Assembly (NCBI RefSeq): GCF_900091525.1
Contig: NZ_FMCU01000002.1
Location: 558,001 to 622,000, forward strand
Direction: 5' to 3'
DNA length: 64,000 nt
DNA from: Micromonospora matsumotoense
GTDB lineage: Bacteria; Actinomycetota; Actinomycetes; Mycobacteriales; Micromonosporaceae
The notes beneath the pieces are model-generated. The model did no database searches. It was not told the DNA's origin and saw nothing but the letters and a program-made list of their open reading frames with translations. Positions within the stretch are counted from its first letter, which is position 1. Each line of letters begins with the position of its first letter. Made by a program: the position numbers and the translations under genes. Of the stretch, positions 34,324-42,211 are shown piece after piece.

Positions 34324-34338
34324 GTTATCACTGATAAC
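34324..34338. promoter_or_regulatory. Operator-like palindrome, copy A
   Basis: GTTATCA-C-TGATAAC, a perfect 15-bp palindrome in the gap between the divergent NmrA-like and TetR genes. Confidence 0.6.
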
Positions 34339-34343
34339 TCAGC

Positions 34344-34363
34344 GCTAACATGCTGCTGTTAGC
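34344..34363. promoter_or_regulatory. Operator-like palindrome, copy B
   Basis: GCTAACA (34344-34350), 6-bp spacer, TGTTAGC (34357-34363), ending 8 bp before the TetR start. A probable autoregulatory operator, different in sequence from the neighbouring GTTATCA palindrome. Confidence 0.65.
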
Positions 34364-34371
34364 ATTGGTTC

Positions 34372-35091
34372 ATGACCGTGCCGCCGGACACCTCACCCCG
34401 TGACGACGTCCGATCCGACATCATCGAGGCCGCCACCCGGCTGCTGCGCGAGCGCGGCGCCCCCGCGGTGACCACCCGGGCCGTCGCCCAGGCGGCGGGC
34501 GTCCAGGCCCCCACCATCTACCGGCTCTTCGGCGACAAGAACGGCCTCGTCGACGCCGTCGCCGAACACGTGATGGCCGCCTACGTCGCCGCCAAGTCGG
34601 TCGCCGTGGCGGGTGACCCGGTGGCCGACCTGCGCGCCGGATGGCGGATCCACGTGGAGTTCGGCCTGGCCAACCCCGAGTTGTTCCGGCTGCTCGGCAC
34701 GCGCGGGCCGGGCGACCCCTCGCCGGCGACCGTCGCGGGCATCGAGGTGCTGCGTTCCCGGGTGCGCCGGCTCGCCGTCGCCGGCCTGCTCCGCGTCGAC
34801 GAACAGCGGGCCACCATGATGATCCACGCCGCCGGCACCGGTGTCGTGCTCGCCCTGCTGGAGACACCCCCGCCGCAGCGTGACCCCGGCCTGGCGGAGG
34901 CCATGTGCGACGCGGTGCTCGCCAGCATCCTCACCACCGCCCCGGTGACCCCCGACCCGACCCCGGGTGCCGTCGCGGTGACCTTCGCGGCGATGGCACC
35001 GGACCTGCCCGGCCTGACCGACGCCGAACGGGCGCTGCTGACCGAGTGGCTCCACCGGGCCCTGACCCCACTGCGCCACCCGCACGGGTGA
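34372..35091 (+). CDS. TetR family transcriptional regulator
   Basis: A 239-residue repressor. The HTH region includes DIIEAATRLLRERGAPAVTTRAVAQAAGVQAPTIYRLFGDKNGLVDAV at about residues 20-67. A WHG-like C-terminal ligand domain follows. Divergent from the NmrA-like oxidoreductase, with operator-like palindromes between them. ATG 34372 lies directly after the second palindrome. Confidence 0.87.
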   Translation: MTVPPDTSPRDDVRSDIIEAATRLLRERGAPAVTTRAVAQAAGVQAPTIYRLFGDKNGLVDAVAEHVMAAYVAAKSVAVAGDPVADLRAGWRIHVEFGLANPELFRLLGTRGPGDPSPATVAGIEVLRSRVRRLAVAGLLRVDEQRATMMIHAAGTGVVLALLETPPPQRDPGLAEAMCDAVLASILTTAPVTPDPTPGAVAVTFAAMAPDLPGLTDAERALLTEWLHRALTPLRHPHG

Positions 35092-35109
35092 CGACTGCCA
35101 TCTCCCTCA

Positions 35110-35127
35110 GTACAGCATCCGGTGTAC
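35110..35127. promoter_or_regulatory. Operator candidate of the CmtR-like regulator
   Basis: GTACA (35110-35114) and TGTAC (35123-35127) with an 8-bp spacer, 10 bp before the GTG start of the ArsR-family gene. Confidence 0.55.
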
Positions 35128-35137
35128 CTTGAGGGCT

Positions 35138-35467
35138 GTGGAGACGTTGGCGTACGGGCAGGTCCTCGCCCGTTTCGGGCAGGCCCTGTCGGACCCGACC
35201 CGCGCGCGGTTGCTGCTGGCACTGCGCGACGGGCCCGGCTACCCCACGGAGTTGGCCGTCCTGCTGGGCACCACCCGGCAGAACCTGTCCAACCACCTCA
35301 CCTGCCTGCGTGGCTGCGGACTGGTCGTCGCCGCCCCCGAGGGGCGGCGTACCCGTTACGAGTTGGCCGACCCGCGGCTGGCGCACGCGTTGGGCGACCT
35401 GCTCGGCCTGGTCCTCGCGGTCGACCCGGCCGGCTGCCCCGATGCCGACGCGCAGGGCTGCTGCTGA
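35138..35467 (+). CDS. cmtR: ArsR/SmtB metal sensor, CmtR-like
   Basis: A 109-residue winged-helix repressor. The recognition region ends with NLSNHLTCLRGCGLVVAAPEGRRTRYELAD, which closely matches the M. tuberculosis CmtR stretch (SNHLSCLRGCGLVVA, from memory). CLRGCG carries the two cysteines that bind Cd/Pb there, and the C-terminal cysteines (AGCP, QGCC) could supply the third ligand. GTG 35138 gives the best alignment to CmtR; TTG 35129 is possible. The stop overlaps the downstream CDF efflux gene as TGATG, so sensor and pump form an operon. Confidence 0.85.
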   Translation: METLAYGQVLARFGQALSDPTRARLLLALRDGPGYPTELAVLLGTTRQNLSNHLTCLRGCGLVVAAPEGRRTRYELADPRLAHALGDLLGLVLAVDPAGCPDADAQGCC

Positions 35468-36252
35468 TGAGCCTGCCGGCCCACGCCACGCCTCCCCTCT
35501 CGCCCGCCCGGCGCGCGGTGCTCACCCGCCGGGTCCGGTGGTTCGTCGCCGCCACCATCACCTACAACGTCGTCGAGGCGGTCGTGGCGATCACCGCCGG
35601 CACCCTGGCCTCCTCGACCGCGCTGATCGGCTTCGGCCTCGACTCGATCATCGAGGTGGCGTCCGCAGCGGCAGTGGCGTGGCAGTTCGCCGGCCACGAC
35701 CCCGAAGCCCGGGAGAAGACGGCGCTGCGCATCATCGCGGTGTCGTTCTTCGCCCTCGCCGCCTACGTCACCGTCGAGTCGGTACGCGCCCTGCGCGGTG
35801 ACGCCGACGCCGCGCACTCCGCCGTCGGCCTGGTCCTGGCAGGCCTGTCACTGCTGATCATGCCGGCCCTGTCGTACGCGCAGCGCCGCGCCGGCCGCGA
35901 AGTCGGCTCCCGCTCGGTGGTGGCCGACTCCCGGCAGACCCTGCTGTGCACCTACCTGTCCGCTGTCCTGCTCGTCGGTCTGGCGGTCAACAGCCTGTTC
36001 GGCTGGTCCTGGGCCGACCCGATCGCCGCCCTGGTGATCGCCGCCGTCGCGGTCAAGGAGGGCCGCGACGCGTGGCGGGGCGACACCTGCTGCGCCCCGA
36101 ACACCGCCCTGCACGTGACCGTGGGAGTCCGCCCTGTTCCCACGGCCACCACCGGCGATGCGTCGCCCGAGGTGGCGAGGGCCGACACCGGCGCGAGGGA
36201 CGCCTGCGGTTGCCTGATGTCCGGGCGGGCGAGGGCCGGCACAGGCCCGTGA
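35467..36252 (+). CDS. Cation diffusion facilitator efflux protein
   Basis: A 261-residue CDF-type metal exporter with five or six membrane segments. The transport-site region is LIGFGLDSIIEVASAAAVAWQF in segment 2, with WADPIAALVIAAVAVKEG in segment 5 (Asp pair). The C-terminal cytoplasmic domain is short and Cys-containing (DTCCAPN, ACGC). Translational coupling to the CmtR-like sensor suggests export of Cd, Pb, Zn or a similar divalent metal. Confidence 0.87.
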   Translation: MSLPAHATPPLSPARRAVLTRRVRWFVAATITYNVVEAVVAITAGTLASSTALIGFGLDSIIEVASAAAVAWQFAGHDPEAREKTALRIIAVSFFALAAYVTVESVRALRGDADAAHSAVGLVLAGLSLLIMPALSYAQRRAGREVGSRSVVADSRQTLLCTYLSAVLLVGLAVNSLFGWSWADPIAALVIAAVAVKEGRDAWRGDTCCAPNTALHVTVGVRPVPTATTGDASPEVARADTGARDACGCLMSGRARAGTGP

Positions 36253-36302
36253 GCCGCCGCAGCCGGGGCCGGCCCGTCGACCGGGACGGCCGGCCGGGTG
36301 GT

Positions 36303-36348
36303 ACGGGCCGCCCCACGGCGCAGGTCATCGCGCCGTGGGGCGGCCCGT
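36303..36348. terminator. Bidirectional terminator
   Basis: Perfect 19-bp arms (36303-36321 and 36330-36348; core GGGCCGCCCCACGG) with an 8-nt loop between the convergent CDF and DUF1062 genes. The right arm touches the DUF1062 stop codon. Confidence 0.88.
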
Positions 36349-36992
36349 CATGTCCGCTCGGGTGACAGCGGTGGGGTGGTGACGACGAGGAAGGTGAAGT
36401 CCTCCCGGGCCTTGGCGTCGAGGGGCAGGGGCAGGCGGATGCGCCCGGAGCCGACCATGCCTCGTACGGCGGCACGACTCAGGCCGAACCCGGCGGTGAG
36501 CAGCTTCTCGACCCGGACGGGTGCCGGGAGTTCGAACCTGACGACGACCTTGAGTGGTGCGGCGTCCGCGCGCTGGAGATCGTAGAACGGTATGTCGGTG
36601 TCCAACTGCCAGGTGCCGGTCCAGTCGAGCCGGTACGCGGCCCGGTGGGCGAGCGTCGCGTCCATGGTCAGTTGGCGCACCATGGCCGGATCGTTGTTCT
36701 CGAACATCACCAGCCGCTCGTGGTCCAGCGCCCGCACGTTGATGCGCTCGTGGACGGGCACCTTCGACGTGCGGCCGCACAGGTCGCAGCAGATCAGCAA
36801 CCACACGTCGAGCAGCTTGTGGTTCGCGTTGACCCGGATCTTCCCGGTGGGACGGTGACGGGTGGACCTGCACGACACGCAGGCTTTGACGATGGTCGGC
36901 AGTCCGAGCTCACTGACCACCCACAGTGCTTTGCGGTCGATGCCGGGTCCGCGACCGTCGGCCGGCACGCGGACATGGCGGAAACTGTTCAT
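36348..36992 (-). CDS. DUF1062 domain protein
   Basis: A 214-residue protein with two Cys pairs, CVSCRST (about 37-43) and CCDLCGR (about 68-74), flanking TGKIRVNANHKLLDVWLLI, the diagnostic DUF1062 core. The cysteines look like a zinc ribbon, and SRAAVRGMVGSGRI near the C-terminus resembles an S4-like RNA-binding turn. Function unknown. The next 369 bp upstream hold only a hairpin. Confidence 0.82.
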   Translation of the reverse strand: MNSFRHVRVPADGRGPGIDRKALWVVSELGLPTIVKACVSCRSTRHRPTGKIRVNANHKLLDVWLLICCDLCGRTSKVPVHERINVRALDHERLVMFENNDPAMVRQLTMDATLAHRAAYRLDWTGTWQLDTDIPFYDLQRADAAPLKVVVRFELPAPVRVEKLLTAGFGLSRAAVRGMVGSGRIRLPLPLDAKAREDFTFLVVTTPPLSPERT

Positions 36993-37361
36993 GGCTTCGG
37001 CGATTCCCAGGTCTAGGCAGGAGGCGCCCGGCAGCGCGATGGCGTGCCGGGGGATGCCTCCCGGATCCAGTGGCGGGCAGCCGGCGTCTCGGTGGGAGCA
37101 CGCCGGCTGGCGCGACGTCGCAGCTCACGTCGCGTGAACGAAGCCCGCACCGGCGGAACCGGTGCGGGCTTCGGGTGGCACGGCGGACCGAGACGGGGAG
37201 GTGACTCGAACCCGTCTTCGCTACGCACGTGCGCCACTGGTCATCGATCCATGCGCGTCAGCATGGTCGACCCGTGGACCGCCGGGCAACGGATTTGCGC
37301 AGGGCCCCGGCACCGGGGGAATCCGCTGTCGGTTGCCGCAAGCAGGTGGTAGAAAGCCGCG
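36993..37361. other. Gene-less stretch
   Basis: No supportable gene. It contains a strong hairpin at 37140-37172 and a weaker one pairing GACGGG (37192-37197) with CCCGTC (37211-37216). The ACTCGAACCCG stretch nearby looks like a reversed tRNA T-loop, but no complete tRNA can be folded. Confidence 0.5.
37140..37172. terminator. Strong hairpin, probable terminator
   Basis: A perfect 14-bp stem, GAAGCCCGCACCGG (37140-37153) and CCGGTGCGGGCTTC (37159-37172), with a 5-nt loop. It lies upstream of both flanking genes, so the transcript it ends is unidentified. Confidence 0.7.
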
Positions 37362-38138
37362 GTGGAAGAGACCCTGGAGTTCGCCGATCTGTTGCGGCTG
37401 ATGGACGAACGATCGACCGTTTTCCGGGCGGCGGTCGCCGCGGCGTCCAGCCTCGACGTGCGGGTGCCGACCTGCCCCGAGTGGACGTTGTTCGACCTGG
37501 TGCAGCACTTGGGCGAGGGACGCCGCAGGTGGGCCGCCATCGTGGCCGCCGGGCCCGCCGACGCTCCGCCGGTGGTGTCCGCCCCGGTGCCGCCCCGGGA
37601 TCGGGAGGCGCTGCTGGCCTGGTTCGCCGCGTCGACAGAAGAACTGCTCGGTGCGCTGCGGGAGGCCGGCCCGGATCGTGGTTGCTGGACGTGGTGGGGT
37701 CCGTCGCAGTCGCCGCAGACGACCGGTGCCGTTGCCCGGCACCAGCTTCAGCAGGTCGCCGTGCACACCTACGACGCCCAGGTCGCCGTGGGCGCCCCGC
37801 GGCCGTTACCGGACGAGGTGGCCCTCGACGGTGTCGACGAGTTCCTCACCACCTGCGTGGCGACGACGGCCGCGTGGCCGCATCAGCCTGCGGTCGTCGA
37901 CTACCACGCCACCGAGGGCCGCAGTTGGCGGCTGTGGTTCTCCGCCGACGGCGCCCGGACCGCCCGCGTCCCCGCGTCGGTCGCCGGCGAGGGGCCGGAG
38001 GTGGCCTATGTCTCCGCCCGGGGCACGGCCCATGAGCTGGTGATGTTCTGCTACGGCCGGATTTCGATGGACGCGCTGCAGATCGACGGCGACCGGCGCG
38101 TCTTCGACCAGCTGATCGCCTGGGAACCGGAGGTATAG
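37362..38138 (+). CDS. MDMPI_N maleylpyruvate isomerase-family protein
   Basis: A 258-residue mycothiol-type protein. DVRVPTCPEWTLFDLVQHLGEGRRRWAAIV is the typical opening (VP.CPxW...L..H), AVARHQLQQVAVHTYDAQVAVG gives the second histidine pair, and a C-terminal MDMPI_C-like domain follows. GTG 37362 is the start used. The reaction is unknown. It is the second such protein in the window. Confidence 0.8.
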   Translation: MEETLEFADLLRLMDERSTVFRAAVAAASSLDVRVPTCPEWTLFDLVQHLGEGRRRWAAIVAAGPADAPPVVSAPVPPRDREALLAWFAASTEELLGALREAGPDRGCWTWWGPSQSPQTTGAVARHQLQQVAVHTYDAQVAVGAPRPLPDEVALDGVDEFLTTCVATTAAWPHQPAVVDYHATEGRSWRLWFSADGARTARVPASVAGEGPEVAYVSARGTAHELVMFCYGRISMDALQIDGDRRVFDQLIAWEPEV

Positions 38139-38153
38139 GGCGCGACGACCGGG

Positions 38154-38762
38154 TCAGGAAGGGCCGGCCGCCACTGCGACACCTGCTCGGGCATAGCGTT
38201 CGGCGATGTCCTCCGGCATCGGGGATCTCATGAGTACGAGTTCGTAGAAGATCGGTGCGCTGGACGCGACCAGCACGGTCCGCGCGTCGACACCTTCGAC
38301 GGCTTCACCACGGCGGGCTGCTCGTTCGACGGCGACGGCAGCGCTGGCATAGCGGTTCTCCCAGAATGACCGCAGCGCGTGGGCGGCGGCCGGTGAGCGG
38401 AACGACGCCGCGACGAGGGCCCGGGTGATCGATGGTTCTGCTGTCACGGCGGCGACGATCTGGCGGTTGATGGCGACCAGGTCGTCCAGTAGTGAGCCGG
38501 TGTCCGGTGGTTCCCAAGGTTGTTCGCGGGCGGCGTCGAGAGAGTCGGCGAGGAGGCCGCCGGGGTCGCGCCAGCGGCGGTAGACGGTGGTGCGATGGAC
38601 TCCCGAACGCGCTGCGACGGCATCCATGGTCACGGCGTCGTAGCCGCCTTCCAGCAGCAGTGACGTGACGGCGTCGAGCACCCGTTCGCGCGTACGGGCG
38701 GTTCGGCCACCGGGCCGGGTTTCTCCGGGGAACGTGGAAGGGACTTGCGCAGCCGACGCCAT
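38154..38762 (-). CDS. TetR family regulator, divergent from the lyase gene
   Basis: A 202-residue regulator with HTH ERVLDAVTSLLLEGGYDAVTMDAVAARSGVHRTTVYRRW (about 25-63) and a C-terminal TetR_C-type domain. It is divergent from the virginiamycin B lyase homologue 42 bp away, with a 12-bp palindrome in the gap, so it probably controls that resistance gene in response to the drug or a mimic. ATG 38762 is used. Confidence 0.85.
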   Translation of the reverse strand: MASAAQVPSTFPGETRPGGRTARTRERVLDAVTSLLLEGGYDAVTMDAVAARSGVHRTTVYRRWRDPGGLLADSLDAAREQPWEPPDTGSLLDDLVAINRQIVAAVTAEPSITRALVAASFRSPAAAHALRSFWENRYASAAVAVERAARRGEAVEGVDARTVLVASSAPIFYELVLMRSPMPEDIAERYARAGVAVAAGPS

Positions 38763-38772
38763 GCACCTAATG

Positions 38773-38784
38773 CTACATCTGTAG
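38773..38784. promoter_or_regulatory. Operator candidate between TetR and lyase genes
   Basis: CTACA-TC-TGTAG, a 12-bp palindrome in the middle of a 42-bp divergent gap, followed by the GGGAGGGGGAG ribosome site of the lyase gene. Confidence 0.6.
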
Positions 38785-38804
38785 TTTTTAGGGAGGGGGA
38801 GCTG

Positions 38805-39725
38805 ATGCCACCGCTGGAGGCAGCACAGTGCCGTGAGGTGGTCCTGCCGTCGGGTTGGGCCCCGTACGCCGTGGCGGGGGACGCCGCCGGGAACCTGTGG
38901 ATGACCCTCCTGACGCCGCCGGGACTCGCGCGGTTCACGCCTGCCGACACCTCTGCCGACGGCGAGACGGCCGCTGCGTTCCGGCACGAGCGCCTCCCTC
39001 GCGGCGACGGTCATCCGATGCTGCTGACCGTCGCCTCTGACGGCGCGCTCTGGTGCACCCGCACCGACGATCGACTGAGCCGCCGCGACGTCTCCGGCGA
39101 CCACACGGCGATCGGCCTGGCACCCGGATCGGCGCCTTACGGCATCGCCGCCGCACCCGACGGTGGAGTCTGGTTCACCGCACCGGGGCTCAACCAGATC
39201 GGCCGGGTGGTCACCGCATCGGGTGGCATCACGATGTTCGACCTGCCGGTTCCCGACGCGCGGGCGGCGATGCTCACCGTCGATGTCGCCGGCCGGCCGT
39301 GGGTGGCGCTCAACGCCGCCGGCGCCCTCGCTCACGTGCACGACGGTGCGGTGCGGATCGTCGAACTACCCAGTGGTCGTGCGCCGGCCGCACCGGTCGG
39401 CATCGCCGCCTCCGCGGCGGGGATCTGGTACGCGGACATCGCTGGAGGCTGCGTCGGTCGTGTCGATCCGTCCGGCTCGGTGGAGAAGATCAGCTTCGCT
39501 GACCCGGCATGCCGGCCACACGCCGTCGCGGCCGACCCGGACGGCGGATGCTGGGTCACGCTGTGGGGCTCCGCCCAGCTGGCCCGGATCACCGCCGACG
39601 GTGACGTGACCCTTCACCAGCTGCCCGGTCGAGAGCCGCACGGGCTGTGGGTGGAGGACCGTCTGGTGTGGGTGGCGATGGAGACGGGCTCCGTGGTCGC
39701 GGTCGACAAAGGAGAAAGCGCGTGA
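38805..39725 (+). CDS. vgb: Virginiamycin B lyase homologue
   Basis: A seven-bladed beta-propeller of 306 residues that would linearise type B streptogramins by breaking the ester bond without water. The four residues known as catalytic in staphylococcal Vgb are in place: His239 (CRPHAV), Glu277 and His279 (REPHGL) and Glu293 (AMETGS). Their spacing is nearly that of His228/Glu268/His270/Glu284. ATG 38805 is preferred for its GGGAGGGGGAG site; a longer frame from 38745 would overlap the divergent TetR gene. Chromosomal homologues in actinomycetes may have other substrates, but the intact active site favours true lyase activity. Confidence 0.8.
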   Translation: MPPLEAAQCREVVLPSGWAPYAVAGDAAGNLWMTLLTPPGLARFTPADTSADGETAAAFRHERLPRGDGHPMLLTVASDGALWCTRTDDRLSRRDVSGDHTAIGLAPGSAPYGIAAAPDGGVWFTAPGLNQIGRVVTASGGITMFDLPVPDARAAMLTVDVAGRPWVALNAAGALAHVHDGAVRIVELPSGRAPAAPVGIAASAAGIWYADIAGGCVGRVDPSGSVEKISFADPACRPHAVAADPDGGCWVTLWGSAQLARITADGDVTLHQLPGREPHGLWVEDRLVWVAMETGSVVAVDKGESA

Positions 39726-39914
39726 GCGAAGAAGGAAGATGATCCTGCCTACCGGGGCCTTCTCGCGCGTCAGTCCGCAAGGCCCCGAGCCGGAGGCGTG
39801 GGACACCCCCGGGCATCGTGAAGTGTGCCGAGCCGTACCGACGACGTGCTTGCCCTTGGCGGTGGTGGTGTCGGCGATCCTGCTGGTTGGCGACTGACCC
39901 GGACTCCGCGGAGA

Positions 39915-39946
39915 ACGATCCACCCACGCGACGATCCACCCACGCG
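39915..39946. repeat. Tandem 16-bp duplication
   Basis: ACGATCCACCCACGCG occurs twice head to tail at 39915-39930 and 39931-39946. Confidence 0.85.
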
Positions 39947-39966
39947 ACGTTCCGCCCAGCGCCTCC

Positions 39967-40020
39967 GTCCGCCCAGATTGTTGGATTGTATTTACCGACA
40001 ATCCAACAATCTGGGCGGAC
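39967..40020. repeat. Perfect 23-bp inverted repeat, orphan operator-like
   Basis: Arms 39967-39989 and 39998-40020 are exactly complementary, with an 8-bp A/T-rich spacer. The inner part, ATTGTTGGATTGT facing ACAATCCAACAAT, resembles GntR/FadR-type operators. No regulated gene follows: the nearest start on either side is over 1 kb away. It could be a remnant operator, a transposon end pair or a hairpin. Confidence 0.7.
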
Positions 40021-40269
40021 GTATGGGGCATATCGTACGCACACCATAATGACTGTTCTGTTGTTTCCCTGCTCGGGCGCAGGGGTTGGCCGTCCGCTGC
40101 GGTTGTTGTCCTGCCCCAGCGGAGTTGACATGTCCCCGTGAGGATGGCGGTGTCGGCCCAGCTATCTGCGACCTGGCCCACTGAATCTGATCAGTGGCTG
40201 CCACACTGGCGGACCGGGTGGAGCGGATGTGGGGGCGAACGCCGTAACTGATCTGCCGGGTGTCTTCTT

Positions 40270-41520
40270 CTAGATCGACGGTCGGACGGGGGCGGAATCG
40301 GGCACGGGAGCGGCGGTGGGGGTGATGGTGGCCACGGCGGCGTCGGAGCCTCGGTGACGCAACTCGGTCGGCAGCACTGCCAGCGCGGTCAGCGCGCCGA
40401 GTAGGCCCGTCGCGGCGAAGCCCCAGGCCGGCGCGGAGGCGTCGATTACCGCGCCGGCCAGCGGGGCGCCGAGCGCCAGCCCTGTCACCATCGCCGAGGC
40501 GTGCAGGCCCATCGCCTCACCCCGTGCGCTCGCCGGCGCCAGCCGACTCACCGCGTCGGCGGTGGCGGCTACGGTGGGCGCGGTGAGGGCCCCGGATGGC
40601 AGCAGCATCAGGGCGAGCAGCCACCAGTCGTCGCTGCCCAGACCAATCGGAATGGTGACCAGACCGAGTAGCAGGGTAAGGGCCAGCGACGGCACGGGGC
40701 GGGACAGCGCGCCGTAGGTGAAGCCGCCAACCAGCGAGTACGAGGCCCAGAGCGCCAGCACCACACCGGTCCAGTTGACCTGCCCGGCGTCACGCAGGAC
40801 CGCCACCAGTGTCACATCGACGCCGGCGATTGCCAGCGTGCTGGCTGCTCCACCGGCGAGCAGCCCGATCAACCGTGGGGTCAGCCACTGCCGGCGGGGC
40901 AGCGGCTGCGCGGGCGTCGTCTCCTCGTCCCGGGCCCGGGTCGGCGGGTTGAGCACCAACAGGGTGAGTCCGGCCAGCACGATGCCGCCGCCGACGGCGT
41001 ACATGGTCAGAGTGGGTGAAACCCTGGTGGCCAGGGCCACCGCTCCCGCCGGCCCGATCATGAAGCTGAGTTCGACCGACATCGAGTCCAGGGCGTACGC
41101 CTGGCGGCGCTGGGCCGGCGGGACCAGCGCGGCGATCGACTGCCGGACCACGGAGAAGACCGGGAGGGTGAGCAGTCCGCCGACGAACGCTGCGCTGAGC
41201 AGCACCGGGTACGGCAGGATCGGCGCCGTGGCCCAGAACAGCGCCTCGATCACCGTGGTCAGCAGCAGCATGGGCCGTAGGCCGCGCCGGTCGACCAGCC
41301 GGCCGAGCAGTGGTGCGCCGAGCGCCGAACCGACCGTCAGCACGGCCCCGACCAGTCCGGCGGCGAAATAGCCGTGGCCCAGATCGAGGACGTGCAGCGT
41401 CATTACCACCGCGGTGGCCGCCACCGGCACCCGGGCCAGGATCGCGACCAGCAGTAGGGGTCGCAATCCTGGCAGCGCGAGCGCGTCCCGATAAGGCTTC
41501 AGATCCAACACGATCCGCAC
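40270..41520 (-). CDS. MFS efflux transporter
   Basis: A 416-residue major-facilitator protein with 12 predicted segments. AAGLVGAVLTVGSALGAPLLGRLVDRRGLRPML is the loop 2-3 motif of drug:proton antiporters (GxLaDRxGrkp type), and LSAAFVGGLLTLPVFSVVRQSIAALVPPAQR is common in actinobacterial efflux pumps. GTG 41520 has a GGGAGGT ribosome site. Between the lyase and ABC-F genes, a drug-export role is plausible but unproven. Confidence 0.82.
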   Translation of the reverse strand: MRIVLDLKPYRDALALPGLRPLLLVAILARVPVAATAVVMTLHVLDLGHGYFAAGLVGAVLTVGSALGAPLLGRLVDRRGLRPMLLLTTVIEALFWATAPILPYPVLLSAAFVGGLLTLPVFSVVRQSIAALVPPAQRRQAYALDSMSVELSFMIGPAGAVALATRVSPTLTMYAVGGGIVLAGLTLLVLNPPTRARDEETTPAQPLPRRQWLTPRLIGLLAGGAASTLAIAGVDVTLVAVLRDAGQVNWTGVVLALWASYSLVGGFTYGALSRPVPSLALTLLLGLVTIPIGLGSDDWWLLALMLLPSGALTAPTVAATADAVSRLAPASARGEAMGLHASAMVTGLALGAPLAGAVIDASAPAWGFAATGLLGALTALAVLPTELRHRGSDAAVATITPTAAPVPDSAPVRPSI

Positions 41521-42211
41521 CTCCCGGGGGAGCCAAGGCCGAAGCTGTCCCCGTGCACACCGAGGCCCCAGTCGTCCTGGCGCTCAGAAGGAGCGGCATG
41601 CAAACCGCTGGTCGGCAGTATCGGTTCGGGCATGCGGCCGACCGTATTACCGGTCCCGCAGGTCAGACCAGCGATCCAATCGCAAGATCAACAACGCTCA
41701 GGGGTCGATTCCGCCATGACGACCGCCACCCCCCTAGGCGAAGTAGAGGGGGGCGCCATGCCGCGCTCCAGGGCCACACCAGGAACCTCAGCGAGAACTT
41801 TCAGCACGGGAAAGGCGGCAATCAGGCTCGGTTTCAGATCGGCCAATTGTGATGTGCACCACAACCTTCTCGGCCGAAAGGTCTTAGCCGCGATCCGTTT
41901 TCATCCGTCCGGTCACGTCCGCGATGCAGTGACCGAACGTAGTCACAAGTTGCCTCCGGACGATCGCGGGCGGAACAACCGGAACTACCTTGCGCGCTGC
42001 TGGTCACCATGGCCGTCATCCTTAACTGTCAACAGGACGCGACAGATGTCCCCACTGAGGTCGCGGGCTTACCCGATGAAGATGACACCACCCCAGGCCA
42101 AGGAGCGCCAAGCGCATCTCAACTTCGTTGGGCCAGGACAATTGTCCTGGCCCGACGTGGTCCGGCGTGAGCCGGCAGCCGAGGCCCGGAGCGGCGCCGC
42201 ACTGCCCGGCG
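41521..42211. other. Gene-less accessory stretch
   Basis: No supportable gene. A C6/G6 hairpin lies at 41729-41753, a loose TTGTG...CACAA repeat at about 41846-41863, and a perfect 24-bp palindrome near the right end. Base composition is less GC-rich than in the neighbouring core genes, which fits foreign or decaying DNA. Confidence 0.45.
42130..42153. repeat. Perfect 24-bp palindrome without spacer
   Basis: GGGCCAGGACAA (42130-42141) is followed directly by its reverse complement (42142-42153). It lies about 60 bp before the remaining part of the Tn3-type transposase pseudogene. Confidence 0.85.

Larger units (their letters stand above)
39726..40269. other. Gene-less accessory stretch with repeats
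   Basis: No complete gene. It contains a 16-bp tandem duplication and a long perfect inverted repeat. Short reading frames such as the plus-strand fragment with LPLAVVVSAILLVGD near 39850-39900 vaguely recall transposase C-terminal strands, but nothing convincing remains. Probably debris of past insertions. Confidence 0.45.

Noticed and set aside
37147..37230. tRNA-like fragment with ACTCGAACCCG
   Set aside because: It resembles a reversed T-loop, but no acceptor stem, D arm or anticodon arm can be folded around it on either strand.
39726..39960. Possible transposase or small-gene remains after the lyase gene
   Set aside because: Only a short hydrophobic stretch recalls a transposase strand. 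No continuous similarity can be followed in any frame.
41846..41863. TTGTG...CACAA repeat as a Rex or CRP-like site
   Set aside because: The match is broken at two inner pairs and no gene starts downstream.
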